Shown here one piece after another: positions 56,214 to 64,000 of a DNA stretch of 64,000 bases. Position numbers and translations under genes: made by a program. The stretch covers positions 47,459-111,458 of the forward strand of contig NZ_FZMR01000001.1 of assembly GCF_900198405.1 (NCBI RefSeq), given 5' to 3'. Position 1 is the stretch's first letter, and each line of letters begins with the position of its first letter. The notes beneath the pieces are model-generated. The model saw only the letters and a program-made list of their open reading frames with translations. It had not been told where the DNA came from and did no database searches. This DNA comes from Helicobacter cetorum (lineage in GTDB: Bacteria; Campylobacterota; Campylobacteria; Campylobacterales; Helicobacteraceae).

Positions 56214-57038
56214 TTATATGAGCTTATTCTCTTCATATTCCCCTAAAATTTGTAATTTTTTAACTTCTTGTTGCAAGGTTTTTAAGGCGTTTTGATAGTT
56301 TGCATAATCTTTAAAAGTAACTTCGCTAAAAAAGGCGTATTCAAAAGGGTTGCTAGGGATAGGCAAGGATTGAATCTTGCATAAATTGAGATTATGCTGG
56401 GCTAAAAGGCTTAAGACTTTAGCTAAACTCCCCACGCTATGTTTTAAAACAAAGCTTAAAGAGGCTTTACTCGCTTTCAAATTGGTTTTACTAACTTGTT
56501 TATTAAGGATTAAAAAGCGGGTGTAATTTTGCGAATTGTCTTGGATATTAGGGGCTAAAACTTCTAAATGATATAAAGAGCTTGCTTGAATGCTTGCAAT
56601 CGCACCAACATTTTTAAGCTTCTCATTCGCAATCTTTTTGGCAAAAAGGGCTGTATCAGCATATTCTACTAGCTTGATATGGGGGTAATTTTTAAAAAAA
56701 TCTTGGCATTGCAAGAGTGCCATAGAGTGCGAGCAAACTTCCTTTAAATCTTGTATTTGAGTGCCTTTTAAAGCTAAGAGATTGTGGGCTATTGGCAAAT
56801 AAATCTCGCCTACAATATTCAAATCATACGCACTTATTAAAGAGAGATTAGGCAAAATCGCTCCAGCAATGGAGTTTTCAATCGCCATGACCAAAAAATC
56901 AGCCTTTTGCTCTAAGAGTAAGGGGGGCATTTCATTAAAACTATTGCATTCTAAAAAGGTTATATTCTCTTTAAAGTATTCTTTGGTGGCAATATAGTGG
57001 AATGAACCTAAGATTCCTTGAATAGCGATGTTTGGCAT
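56214..57038 (-). CDS. pheA: Prephenate dehydratase (Bacteroidetes-like)
   Basis: Converts prephenate to phenylpyruvate in phenylalanine synthesis. The 274 residues hold IAIQGILGSFHYIATKEYF (4-22), AIENSIAGAILPN, the catalytic region NYTRFLIL (about 166-173) and an ACT domain (about 190-270). The wording of these motifs (IQGxxGSFHxIA, SHxMALLQC) is that of Bacteroidetes prephenate dehydratases rather than the GPxGTFSxxA form. The allosteric ESRP motif of the ACT domain is replaced by QSLP. No chorismate mutase domain is fused. H. pylori is commonly phenylalanine-requiring, so this gene may extend biosynthetic capacity. Confidence 0.85.
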   Translation of the reverse strand: MPNIAIQGILGSFHYIATKEYFKENITFLECNSFNEMPPLLLEQKADFLVMAIENSIAGAILPNLSLISAYDLNIVGEIYLPIAHNLLALKGTQIQDLKEVCSHSMALLQCQDFFKNYPHIKLVEYADTALFAKKIANEKLKNVGAIASIQASSLYHLEVLAPNIQDNSQNYTRFLILNKQVSKTNLKASKASLSFVLKHSVGSLAKVLSLLAQHNLNLCKIQSLPIPSNPFEYAFFSEVTFKDYANYQNALKTLQQEVKKLQILGEYEENKLI

Positions 57039-57075
57039 TTTTAATCCATAAAATTCATATAATAATGTGTTTTAA

Positions 57076-58758
57076 TTAGAACTTTAGCACGCTTTCAATT
57101 ATATTGATGAGTTTTCTCTCTCTTTCTTGTATGGTTTTAGGCGTCCATTCTTCATAGCCACACACATCATATCTTGCAATATCATAGCAAGTCATCACAC
57201 TAAAAGTTTTCTTGTTGTTTAGCGTGATAGTCTTTCCCCTATAAATTTCTTTTTTCTCTTTAAAGTCTCGGTTTAAGACTTCTTTATTTTTCTTGCTCCT
57301 TAAAAGTGTGAGATTAGCTAAAGAATGCGTGTAGCGTTCTCTGTCTGTCTCATTAAAGTCTATAATCCACTGGCTTAATGGTTTAGGGTTTTGGGGCAAA
57401 ACATGCTCAATGTGTAATTCGCTATTCATTTTAATATAATTAGGGTTAGGGTTATCGCTGATAAAATATTCCACTAAGATTAAAACCGGCTTAAGCCATG
57501 AGTTCTTTCTATCGTGGAGCTTTTCGTATAATTTAGGGTCTTTTAAATTTTCTTTGAAATGTTGGGTTACTTTATTGCTATTTAGATATTCTATAACGAT
57601 ATTTTTAATTTCAGACAAGTCTTTGGTATTTTTTAAAGCCTTGATGATATTGCAACAAGTCTGTTCGCTTTTAGTTTTTGTCCTTCCTGCAATCCAATCT
57701 TGGTAGTAGAGCTTGACTAATAGCTCTTTGAGTTCATCTAGTTGTTTCTCATGGTGTAATAGACAAGCACATAAGATGACATGCCAAGAATTGGCAACAA
57801 CATAAGAAAGCAAATAGATATATTTGTCTTGCATTTCTAAAATATCCAAATAAGCATTTAAAAACTTTTCTACGCCACCGAGATATTCTAAGGGGGTTTT
57901 ATTGAGCTTATTAAACCAAGTGGCCAATCTTTTATCCATCTTTTCTCTAGAAGTTACGGGGTTTAGATACATAAGATACAAGCTGAACAATTTTTCTATT
58001 TCCAAATCATTTTCCGAGCATTTTTGATAAAGTCTATTCCATTTAAAAACAAACTCTTGTTGTTCGTCTTCTTTAGTTTGTCTTAACAACTCTGCTTTAA
58101 AAATGTCTAATGCACTTAAGGGTAAGCCCCTAGCATTTAAAATATTGAAAATTTTCAATGCCATATCAGTATTTGGGCAATCTATCTTAATAAACACAAC
58201 CTTATTGTAAAGCCAAGCAACAAAATTATTAATATCCTTGATTTCTTGCTCTGAAAGATAGTTTTTTAAGAAAATGGCATTTCTTAAGTATGGATTATTC
58301 TTGTAATCGTTTATTTCTGTGTTATCAATTTGCTTTAAGGCATCATGAAAATCTTCTTTGGAATTAAAGCCCAAAGAAAAGCTTAAGCGCTCTTTTTTTG
58401 CTCCATGTCTATCGTTTAGGCTTTCTTGCAAATATTCTTTATTTTCGTCGTTCAAATCCGCATTATAAAGACACAAGAGAACTTTGGCCAATAAAATAAA
58501 AGTGCTTAATCGTTGTTGTCCATCTACAATATCATAAACATTGGCATTGTCGCTGTTGCGAATTAAGACTAATGAGCCACAAAAATAATCACTTTCTTTG
58601 TCTGTTTCGTAGCTTAAGAACAAATCTTCTAAAAGCTGTTCGCACTGTTCTTCGTCCCATTGATAGGGGCGTTGGTAGTTAGGGATTTGATAATAGGAAT
58701 CACCTTGTGTAACCAAAATTTTTTTTAGGGTAAAATCTCCGCTCTCAATTTTTGCCAT
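57076..58758 (-). CDS. DUF262/DUF1524 protein (GmrSD-like), copy 1
   Basis: The 560 residues carry an N-terminal DUF262 (ParB-like NTPase) domain with YYQIPNYQRPYQWDEEQ (22-38) and the DGQQRLSTF motif (79-87), and a C-terminal DUF1524 HNH-like domain with HIEHVLPQNP and HSLANLTLL. This fusion is the GmrSD type IV restriction layout, in which the HNH part cuts modified DNA in an NTP-dependent manner. Which modification is targeted here is unknown. It lies 37 bases before pheA on the same strand; a related gene faces it at 62.2 kb. Confidence 0.85.
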   Translation of the reverse strand: MAKIESGDFTLKKILVTQGDSYYQIPNYQRPYQWDEEQCEQLLEDLFLSYETDKESDYFCGSLVLIRNSDNANVYDIVDGQQRLSTFILLAKVLLCLYNADLNDENKEYLQESLNDRHGAKKERLSFSLGFNSKEDFHDALKQIDNTEINDYKNNPYLRNAIFLKNYLSEQEIKDINNFVAWLYNKVVFIKIDCPNTDMALKIFNILNARGLPLSALDIFKAELLRQTKEDEQQEFVFKWNRLYQKCSENDLEIEKLFSLYLMYLNPVTSREKMDKRLATWFNKLNKTPLEYLGGVEKFLNAYLDILEMQDKYIYLLSYVVANSWHVILCACLLHHEKQLDELKELLVKLYYQDWIAGRTKTKSEQTCCNIIKALKNTKDLSEIKNIVIEYLNSNKVTQHFKENLKDPKLYEKLHDRKNSWLKPVLILVEYFISDNPNPNYIKMNSELHIEHVLPQNPKPLSQWIIDFNETDRERYTHSLANLTLLRSKKNKEVLNRDFKEKKEIYRGKTITLNNKKTFSVMTCYDIARYDVCGYEEWTPKTIQERERKLINIIESVLKF

Positions 58759-58822
58759 AACACCTCTTTTAGATAAAACAGTAAAAGATTATTATAATAA
58801 ATATAAGAATGGAGTAAAAATA

Positions 58823-59126
58823 ATGATTTTTTATGGTATGGAAAATAATAAAAACAATAAGAAACCTGATATAGATGAAGAATCAAAACAAGCCCTAGAA
58901 GTTTTAAAAAATCAATATTCTAATTTAAAAATTTATAAAAAATGACACGCCTAATCACGCTAAGATAATTATTAGAGATAGAGAGTGGATGATAGTGGGG
59001 AGTTTTAATTGGCTGTCATTTGAAGGGAGCGAGGATAGGGATGAAAGAATAGAGAAAAGCACTTTTAATAAAAATGAAGAGGCGATTAAAAAGGAGGTCA
59101 ACGAACTCTTAAGTTCTATAGAATAG
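58823..59126 (+). pseudogene. Frameshifted PLD-domain remnant
   Basis: ATG (GGAG upstream) opens a 40-codon frame that ends at TGA after TATAAAAAATGA. Skipping one A in the A6 run joins it to a second frame with NHAKIIIRDREWMIVGSFNW, the HxK(x)4D...GSxN motif of phospholipase-D-fold nucleases, running to TAG at 59124. GSFNWLSF is the form seen at the C-terminus of large AAA/superfamily I helicases with PLD ends. Only about 100 codons survive. Slippage at the A tract could in principle restore the frame. Confidence 0.6.
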
Positions 59127-59921
59127 CTGTTTTGAATAAAGAGCGATAAAATATATTTGTAAAACAATAAACACTGAGAAAAATGCGATAGCTCCTAAGG
59201 CTCCGCCATATTCTCCTAGATTGTTTTTAACTAAAATGCTTGTTAAAAAATGCACTATAACAAGCATGATAAAAAGACGCTTTGGCATTAGGTCTTGGGC
59301 GAGCATTCCAGCAAAAGAGGCGCTAAAAAAGGTTGTTGTGAATAGTGAAATGTGAGCGATAGGAAAGTATTCTAAAAGCCCTATTACTAAAGATGGGAAA
59401 GCAGAAGAAAAGATAGCGCCCTTTTTCAAATAATGGTGGAAGAATACGCTTGTATAAAATCCTAGTGTGCTTGCAATAATAACGCTTATTATGGAATAAA
59501 AATCAGATAAAGGATCAAAATGAAAGAGCAATTTAATAGGCGATAAATTATGAATGTTTTGACCTCCAAAGACTAGAATGATAAACTCTGTAATCACAGA
59601 ACCCGCATAAGCAATAAGCCCAAGCTTGCCCCCAAAGCCTTTAAAAAAATTAGCAAAAAGCATCATGAGTAGCCATACTAAAATAGCTGTGAGTAGAAGT
59701 TCATAAGCGTTTAGCACATGCCCCATTCCAGCGAAAGAACCACAATAGATAGCCACGCTAAATTCAGCCTTTAAGCCTAATTTTTTAAAAAATGGGAGCA
59801 AAGAAAAAATGCCTGCTAAGCAAGAAGAAATGACAGCAAATAGATGCAAGACATGAATGCTAAAATAAGTGAAATAAATGCCTATCAATACGCCAAGAAA
59901 TACCAACGCTCTTTGTTTCAT
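59109..59921 (-). CDS. Multi-pass membrane protein, unknown
   Basis: The 270 residues form about nine to ten hydrophobic helices with few charges, no signal peptide and no transporter motif that I recognise. GSFAGMGHVLNAYELLL and SASFAGMLAQDLMP repeat an SFAGM element about 140 residues apart, which hints at an internal duplication of a five-helix unit. Starts with ATG at 59921; its 3' end overlaps the PLD relic by 18 bases. Monocistronic. Confidence 0.7.
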   Translation of the reverse strand: MKQRALVFLGVLIGIYFTYFSIHVLHLFAVISSCLAGIFSLLPFFKKLGLKAEFSVAIYCGSFAGMGHVLNAYELLLTAILVWLLMMLFANFFKGFGGKLGLIAYAGSVITEFIILVFGGQNIHNLSPIKLLFHFDPLSDFYSIISVIIASTLGFYTSVFFHHYLKKGAIFSSAFPSLVIGLLEYFPIAHISLFTTTFFSASFAGMLAQDLMPKRLFIMLVIVHFLTSILVKNNLGEYGGALGAIAFFSVFIVLQIYFIALYSKQLFYRT

Positions 59922-60050
59922 GCTAAAATGTTTTAGTAGTGCTGTAGAGATTTTAATATTTTAGGGTTATTAGAAGTAAACTAATCCAATTAAAGTTTTT
60001 AATCTTTGTTTGGAATAAGCGTAACATTTTAATATTCCTTACCAAAAGCA

Positions 60051-60077
60051 CAAAGACTCTTTAAAAAAGAGCCTTTG
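60051..60077 (-). terminator. Terminator hairpin of the adh gene
   Basis: CAAAGACTCTTT and AAAGAGCCTTTG flank AAA with one mismatch, a long stem 35 bases past the adh stop. On the minus strand a short U-rich tail follows; the hairpin may work in both directions. Confidence 0.5.
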
Positions 60078-60112
60078 TTGTGGAGAATGAGTGTATTATA
60101 CTACAAAAAACC

Positions 60113-61210
60113 TTACTTCTTAAAGTTTTCCATAGATTTTTTCATATCAATGACATAGCGGAAATTGCCTTGACCATTCAAAAGCTTATCCCAAGTCGCA
60201 TCAATTTCTTGACCGGTTACTAATTCAATTTCAGGATAAATACCATGTTTAACAGAGAAATCCATCATTTCTTGAGTCTCTGCTACACCACCAATCCAAG
60301 AGCCATAAACTTTGTGGTTACCAGAGAATAATACTAAATCACCAAAGTCTAAGTTTCTTTGTGGGTCTTTTGGTGGGATACCAACAATGGCTACTTCACC
60401 GCCATATTTTAATAGCTTAGTATAAGCTAATAAATCATATTGTGTAGGAATGCTAGAAATGATTAAATCAAATTTTTCTTTGCAATCTTCTACACTTGTA
60501 TAGAAATAAGTTGCGCCCATATCCATTGCCATTTGCTTTTTCTTATCATTTCTTGCAAATACGCTCACTTCTGCACCCATAGCTTTAGCATATTTTAAAG
60601 CCATATGACCTAAACCACCAAAGCCAGCGATACCTACTTTAGAACCTTTGCCAACTTTAGAGAATTTCAAAGGTGAATACACAGTAATCCCTGCACAAAG
60701 TAAAGGCGCTGCTTTATCTAATGGAGCTTCTTTAGGGATTTGAATCGCAAAGTTTTCACTTACCACGATGTTATTAGAATATCCACCATAAGTAGGCTCA
60801 TTATTATGGAAACTATCTTCCCAGCTATAAGTATAAACGGTTTTGCCATTTTCGCACCATTGCTCTTGGTGGTCATGCTTACAAGTATGGCACTCTTGGC
60901 ATGAATTTACCATACAACCCACACCAGCATGATCGCCCACTTTAAACTTAGTTACCTTAGAACCAACCGCAGTTACTACGCCAGCGATTTCATGTCCGGG
61001 AACCATTGGATAAATTCCGGGTAGCCAATCACTATGAGCGAAGTGAATATCAGTATGGCAAATACCTGAGAAATGTGTGTCAACAATAATGTCATACTCA
61101 CCCATTGCGTGGCGAGAATGCTCCCACTCGTGGAACTTTCCATCTTTACTATCTACTGCGAAACCTTTAAAAGGCACTCTTTCGTTATTGCAATTGCAAG
61201 TGTTGCACAT
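60113..61210 (-). CDS. Zinc-dependent alcohol dehydrogenase (cinnamyl-alcohol type)
   Basis: NADP-linked medium-chain alcohol dehydrogenase, counterpart of H. pylori HP1104. I chose ATG at 61210 (AAGGAG seven bases upstream), giving 365 residues that begin MCNTCNCNNERVPFKGFAVD; the open frame upstream has no ribosome site. Catalytic zinc ligands lie in SGICHTDIHFAHSDWLPGIY and GHEIAGVV, structural zinc cysteines in CQECHTCKHDHQEQWC, and the cofactor site in GIAGFGGLGHMALKYAKAMG. The Cys/Asn-rich first ten residues are unusual and could bind metal. Confidence 0.92.
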   Translation of the reverse strand: MCNTCNCNNERVPFKGFAVDSKDGKFHEWEHSRHAMGEYDIIVDTHFSGICHTDIHFAHSDWLPGIYPMVPGHEIAGVVTAVGSKVTKFKVGDHAGVGCMVNSCQECHTCKHDHQEQWCENGKTVYTYSWEDSFHNNEPTYGGYSNNIVVSENFAIQIPKEAPLDKAAPLLCAGITVYSPLKFSKVGKGSKVGIAGFGGLGHMALKYAKAMGAEVSVFARNDKKKQMAMDMGATYFYTSVEDCKEKFDLIISSIPTQYDLLAYTKLLKYGGEVAIVGIPPKDPQRNLDFGDLVLFSGNHKVYGSWIGGVAETQEMMDFSVKHGIYPEIELVTGQEIDATWDKLLNGQGNFRYVIDMKKSMENFKK

Positions 61211-61288
61211 AAAAAACTCCTTAAAACATAAAAAAATATCATTCAGTCTTATTGTAGTTTTAACAACAATAAAATGTAGAAATGGATT

Positions 61289-61357
61289 TTTGTGTGTTTC
61301 TGTAACCGTCAAACAAGGTTCTAAAAAGAGTGTTTGTGTGTTTCTGTAACCGTCAAA
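61289..61357 (+). repeat. 25-base direct repeats upstream of adh
   Basis: TTTGTGTGTTTCTGTAACCG and the next five bases occur at 61289-61313 and again, identically, at 61333-61357 (period 44). They lie 80-150 bases before the adh start, so could be operator copies; they could also be a simple local duplication. Confidence 0.8.
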
Positions 61358-61472
61358 AATTTAACAAAAACTATATAAAGGCTAAATGTTTTGAAATAGT
61401 AGCTGATAAAAGTAAACAAGTCAATTAGCTTAAATTTTGCTATATTGTTAAAAAATAATAAAGGATTTTACA

Positions 61473-61808
61473 ATGAAAGCCTTAAGATTATTATTAGTAT
61501 TTTTGGTAGGATTAGGTTTCTTTAGTGCTTTGAGTGCCAAAAAGGATAAAAGTCCTAATAACGCTCCCACTTCATGGCGTAGTAAAAAGGTCAAAAACCA
61601 TGCTGGATCACGCAGTGTGATTTCTAACAAATCGCTTAAAAAGAACGCCAATCAAAATATCCCTGAGAGTTTGCAAAATATTCCCGGAATCCAAGTCTAT
61701 GACACTTTAGGCACAGGCACAAATTTTAATTATAGTGTGCGAGGCATTAGAGGTTTGCCAAATCATTCAATGCGCTTGAATAATATCCCGCTATATAGTC
61801 CTTATTGA
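61473..61808 (+). pseudogene. Truncated TonB-dependent receptor (FecA-like plug fragment)
   Basis: The 111 codons encode a signal peptide (MKALRLLLVFLVGLGFFSAL) and a plug piece with SLQNIPGIQVYDTLGTGTNF and YSVRGIRGLPNHSMRLNNIP, then stop. The barrel is missing and nothing downstream resumes it. AAAGGA precedes the ATG, so the fragment could still be expressed. It is a different receptor from the FrpB fragment at 26.2 kb. Confidence 0.7.
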
Positions 61809-61995
61809 AAAAAGGGCATATCAAAAAACAGAATCAACTTTTATTTTTCTCAATATCAAGCTAAAAGCATTCTTTTAATCTGTTGGCTAATGGTTAATTT
61901 TTATAAATTATAATCCGCCTTGACCACAAAATTTAGTTTCATTGTTTAGTTGGTGATTTATAGCTGTATGGCTATGGTTTCAAAGGAGCAAAAAA
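61809..61995. other. Gap between plug fragment and 41-codon ORF
   Basis: Nothing coding is visible in these 187 bases. They may hold the promoter of the 41-codon ORF; no clear TATAAT was found. Confidence 0.4.
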
Positions 61996-62121
61996 ATGTG
62001 GTATTCAAACATTCAAACATTCAAACAACGCTACCATAATTTTCACAAAAATCCGCTTAAAACCCCTATTTTTCTTAACTTTTGGTTTTTCAAAAGTTGC
62101 TTGTTTTTTCTTCGCTTATAA
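61996..62121 (+). CDS. Candidate 41-residue peptide with an octamer repeat
   Basis: ATG with AAAGGAG seven to eight bases upstream, so translation is plausible. The peptide begins MWYSNIQTFKQRYHNFHKNP (basic, His-rich) and ends in a Phe/Leu-rich hydrophobic segment (IFLNFWFFKSCLFFLRL). Its codons 3-11 consist of three tandem ATTCAAAC units, so gain or loss of one unit would shift the frame. Cationic-plus-hydrophobic layout is that of membrane-active small toxins; no family recognised. Confidence 0.42.
   Translation: MWYSNIQTFKQRYHNFHKNPLKTPIFLNFWFFKSCLFFLRL
62003..62026 (+). repeat. Three tandem ATTCAAAC octamers
   Basis: Perfect short sequence repeat within the start of the 41-codon ORF; an 8-base unit is not a multiple of three, so copy-number change would act as a translational switch. 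Confidence 0.85.
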
Positions 62122-62150
62122 GTTCAATCGCTTTTAAACATTTAGTTTAA

Positions 62151-62178
62151 TAAGCCCCATTTTATTAAGTGGGGCTTA
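62151..62178 (+). terminator. GC hairpin before the second DUF262 gene
   Basis: TAAGCCCCA pairs perfectly with TGGGGCTTA across a 10-base loop. It could terminate the 41-codon transcript or lie in the leader of the DUF262 gene, whose ATG is 28 bases further on; no U-tract follows. Confidence 0.5.
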
Positions 62179-62206
62179 CAAAATTAAATTCCAAAAGGAG
62201 CTAGAA

Positions 62207-63934
62207 ATGGCAAAGGTAGAAGTAGAGTTAAAAAAACTTTATCAAGTTTTATTAGATAGTGAATTTTTTTATCAAATTCCAGATTATCAAAGACCTTATG
62301 TATGGGATAAAGAGCATTTAGGGGCTTTAATTGATGACTTAGTAGGTAGTTATACAGATAATAGAGAAGATGAGTATTTTTGTGGCTCTATTGTGATTGC
62401 TGAAAATAAAAAAGATAAAAGATGGGATGTTGTGGATGGACAACAACGCTTAACAAGTTTTATCATTCTAGCTTGCACGATTTTAAGGCTTTATAAAAAT
62501 AGGTTAGAGCCAAAATCTAAATCTTATATTGAAGAGAGTATCTATGATAGACACGATAAAACAAAAGAGCGTTTAAAATTTTTGACTGCTCAAAATTATA
62601 ATGGCATTTTTAAAAACACAGTATTAGATAATTTGGAGTTTGAAGACAACATTAAAATGAGTGAGTTAAATAAAAAATTTAAAGAAAACACTTATTTACG
62701 CAACGCTTATTATTTTAAAGAGCTACTGAATGAAAGTATCAAAAATGGTGCGATAGACAATATTGATGATTTTGTTATCTGGTTTTATGAGCATATTGTT
62801 GTAACTAGAATCATTTGTTTTGAGCAAGATAGTGCGATGCAAATCTTTCAAGTGCTGAATGATAGAGGTCAGCCATTAAGTCCTATTGATATTTTAAAAT
62901 CTAATTTAATGCAAGAGATTAAGCAAGATGAAGAAAAGCGTAAAGAATTTATAAATACTTGGGATAAATTAGTTGAGTCTTGCAAGAGTGTGGAAGGCAT
63001 AGATATTATTTTAGAAGATTTTTTTAATATGTATTTAGAATACACTAACCCTATTTCTTCTAAAATAAGGGCGGACAAAGGCTTGATTAAAGCTTTTAAA
63101 GAGAGCAAAACTGATGCTTGCAAATTCATTTATGACATTAGTGAGTTTATGAATGCTTATATTAAATTATTGCAAAAACAAGACAGATATATTTACTTAT
63201 TGAGATACCTTCCATCTAGATATTGGGCTAGTATTTTAACAACAGCTATTTATAATAAATACGCTGATTTTGATGCTTTAAAAAAGCTTTTAGTATCTTA
63301 TTATTATCAAACTTGGATTGCTGGAGGCACCATTTCACGCATCAAACAAACTAGCCTTAATATTATAAAAAATATTAAAAGCAATAAAAGTATTAAAACC
63401 ATACAACAACTCATATTGGATAATATAGAATCTCATAATACTTTCAATCACTATCACTATAATTTATGGGATAGCTCTTATGTTTATTCTAATAAATGGG
63501 TGCGTCCTATTTTAGCTTTGGCAAATTATTTTATGGTAGATGAAGAAAGACCTAATTTTATTGCAATGGATGCAGAAACACAAGTAGAACACATCTTACC
63601 TCAAAAACCAAAAAGGGGAAGTCAATGGAATACAGATTTTGGCAAAGAGAAAAAAGAAGTATGGACTAATGCTCTTGCAAACTTAACCCTTTTAAAGCGT
63701 AAAAAGAATGCACAAGCTTTAAATATGGATTTTGATGAAAAAAGACAAATCTATGGTGGAAAAGACACAAACAAAGTGATTAGTTGCTATGACATCACTA
63801 AAGATTTATATAGAAACTATAGAAAATGGGACGAAAAATCTCTTAAAAAACGAGGCGATGATTTATACGACATTATCACACCTATTTTGCATATAGAAGG
63901 TCAAGAAGTAGCAGAGGAGCAAGAAAGGGAGTGA
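62207..63934 (+). CDS. DUF262/DUF1524 protein (GmrSD-like), copy 2
   Basis: The 575 residues have the same architecture as the gene at 57.1-58.8 kb: FYQIPDYQRPYVWDKEHL (21-38), VVDGQQRLTSFIIL (75-88), and C-terminal QVEHILPQKPKRGSQWNTDF with ALANLTLLKRKKN. The two proteins align along their length but differ at most positions, so they are old paralogues or separate acquisitions rather than a recent copy. AAAGGAG precedes ATG. Probable NTP-driven type IV restriction enzyme against modified DNA; substrate unknown. Confidence 0.85.
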   Translation: MAKVEVELKKLYQVLLDSEFFYQIPDYQRPYVWDKEHLGALIDDLVGSYTDNREDEYFCGSIVIAENKKDKRWDVVDGQQRLTSFIILACTILRLYKNRLEPKSKSYIEESIYDRHDKTKERLKFLTAQNYNGIFKNTVLDNLEFEDNIKMSELNKKFKENTYLRNAYYFKELLNESIKNGAIDNIDDFVIWFYEHIVVTRIICFEQDSAMQIFQVLNDRGQPLSPIDILKSNLMQEIKQDEEKRKEFINTWDKLVESCKSVEGIDIILEDFFNMYLEYTNPISSKIRADKGLIKAFKESKTDACKFIYDISEFMNAYIKLLQKQDRYIYLLRYLPSRYWASILTTAIYNKYADFDALKKLLVSYYYQTWIAGGTISRIKQTSLNIIKNIKSNKSIKTIQQLILDNIESHNTFNHYHYNLWDSSYVYSNKWVRPILALANYFMVDEERPNFIAMDAETQVEHILPQKPKRGSQWNTDFGKEKKEVWTNALANLTLLKRKKNAQALNMDFDEKRQIYGGKDTNKVISCYDITKDLYRNYRKWDEKSLKKRGDDLYDIITPILHIEGQEVAEEQERE

Positions 63935-64000
63935 TTTATGTCAACAAATAAATAATTTTAGACATTGTCTGATTTAAATCAAAACGGAGGGGGATTAAGT
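63935..64000. other. End of window, no gene visible
   Basis: Only 66 bases remain after the DUF262 stop. A short frame MSTNK then stop is not convincing as a gene. Confidence 0.4.

Noticed and set aside
61211..61312. N-terminal extension of the alcohol dehydrogenase
   Set aside because: No ribosome site; ATG at 61210 has AAGGAG and matches the family start.

Overview
The window is chromosomal DNA from a gastric Helicobacter closely related to, but distinct from, H. pylori. Reasons: strong AT bias; many TTG starts; a gene order from the efflux genes through pit, nfu, murE, tal, rplY, pth, ccoI, ribD, gltS, ccoG, plsY, folB, frpB-4, selA, nusA, recG, xthA, comH, dnaA, punB, glmS and thyX that follows the HP1487-HP1533 order as I remember it; Hop/Hor-type outer membrane proteins; and H. 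pylori-type DnaA boxes and NikR operator. Several cargo genes are not in H. pylori at these places (a DUF1561 protein, a 694-residue secreted repeat protein, a Bacteroidetes-like prephenate dehydratase, two DUF262 proteins). H. cetorum is my best guess for the species, but this is inference.

Layout. 1-6.6 kb (minus): tripartite efflux/export genes (ABC-2 permease, HlyD, TolC-like), a CNNM/CBS transporter and a Pit phosphate permease. 6.7-12.6 kb (plus): Nfu, murE, transaldolase, L25, peptidyl-tRNA hydrolase, a strange Phe/Lys-rich ORF and an LptF/G-type permease. 12.8-16.5 kb: an island with a DUF1561 toxin-like protein, methyltransferase debris and a Hor-type OMP. 16.6-25.1 kb: cbb3 oxidase assembly genes (ccoI, ccoG), ribD, a tRNA methyltransferase-like gene, gltS and a carboxynorspermidine-synthase-like gene. 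25.2-32.2 kb: plsY, folB, a truncated TonB plug, frpB-4 under a NikR box, a tiny cationic ORF, selA, nusA. 32.2-35.2 kb: a repeat-rich secreted protein bracketed by two near-perfect parS sites, the second inside the 3' end of recG. 35.2-45.8 kb: recG, a lipoprotein, an OMP, xthA, tRNA-Phe, comH, then dnaA flanked by DnaA-box clusters (bipartite oriC), punB, glmS and thyX.

45.8-64 kb is an accessory and defence-rich stretch. It holds two tandem copies of a small module (5' hairpin, 19-residue hydrophobic peptide, a 14-bp hairpin spanning the stop codon, then a GC hairpin), a decayed helicase-type restriction gene, a complete MboII-like R-M system, polA, an OMP, ilvE, a Dam-type methylase with a truncated partner, a Zn-ribbon miniprotein, pheA, two DUF262/DUF1524 (GmrSD-like) genes facing each other across about 3.4 kb, a frameshifted PLD-domain relic, adh, a truncated TonB plug and a 41-codon ORF carrying an octamer repeat.

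The most interesting candidate for an undescribed system is the duplicated 19-residue peptide/hairpin module at 46.07-46.55 kb. The peptide is maintained by synonymous changes, and the RNA stem by compensatory changes, between the two copies. That pattern fits a type I toxin-antitoxin or riboregulated membrane peptide.
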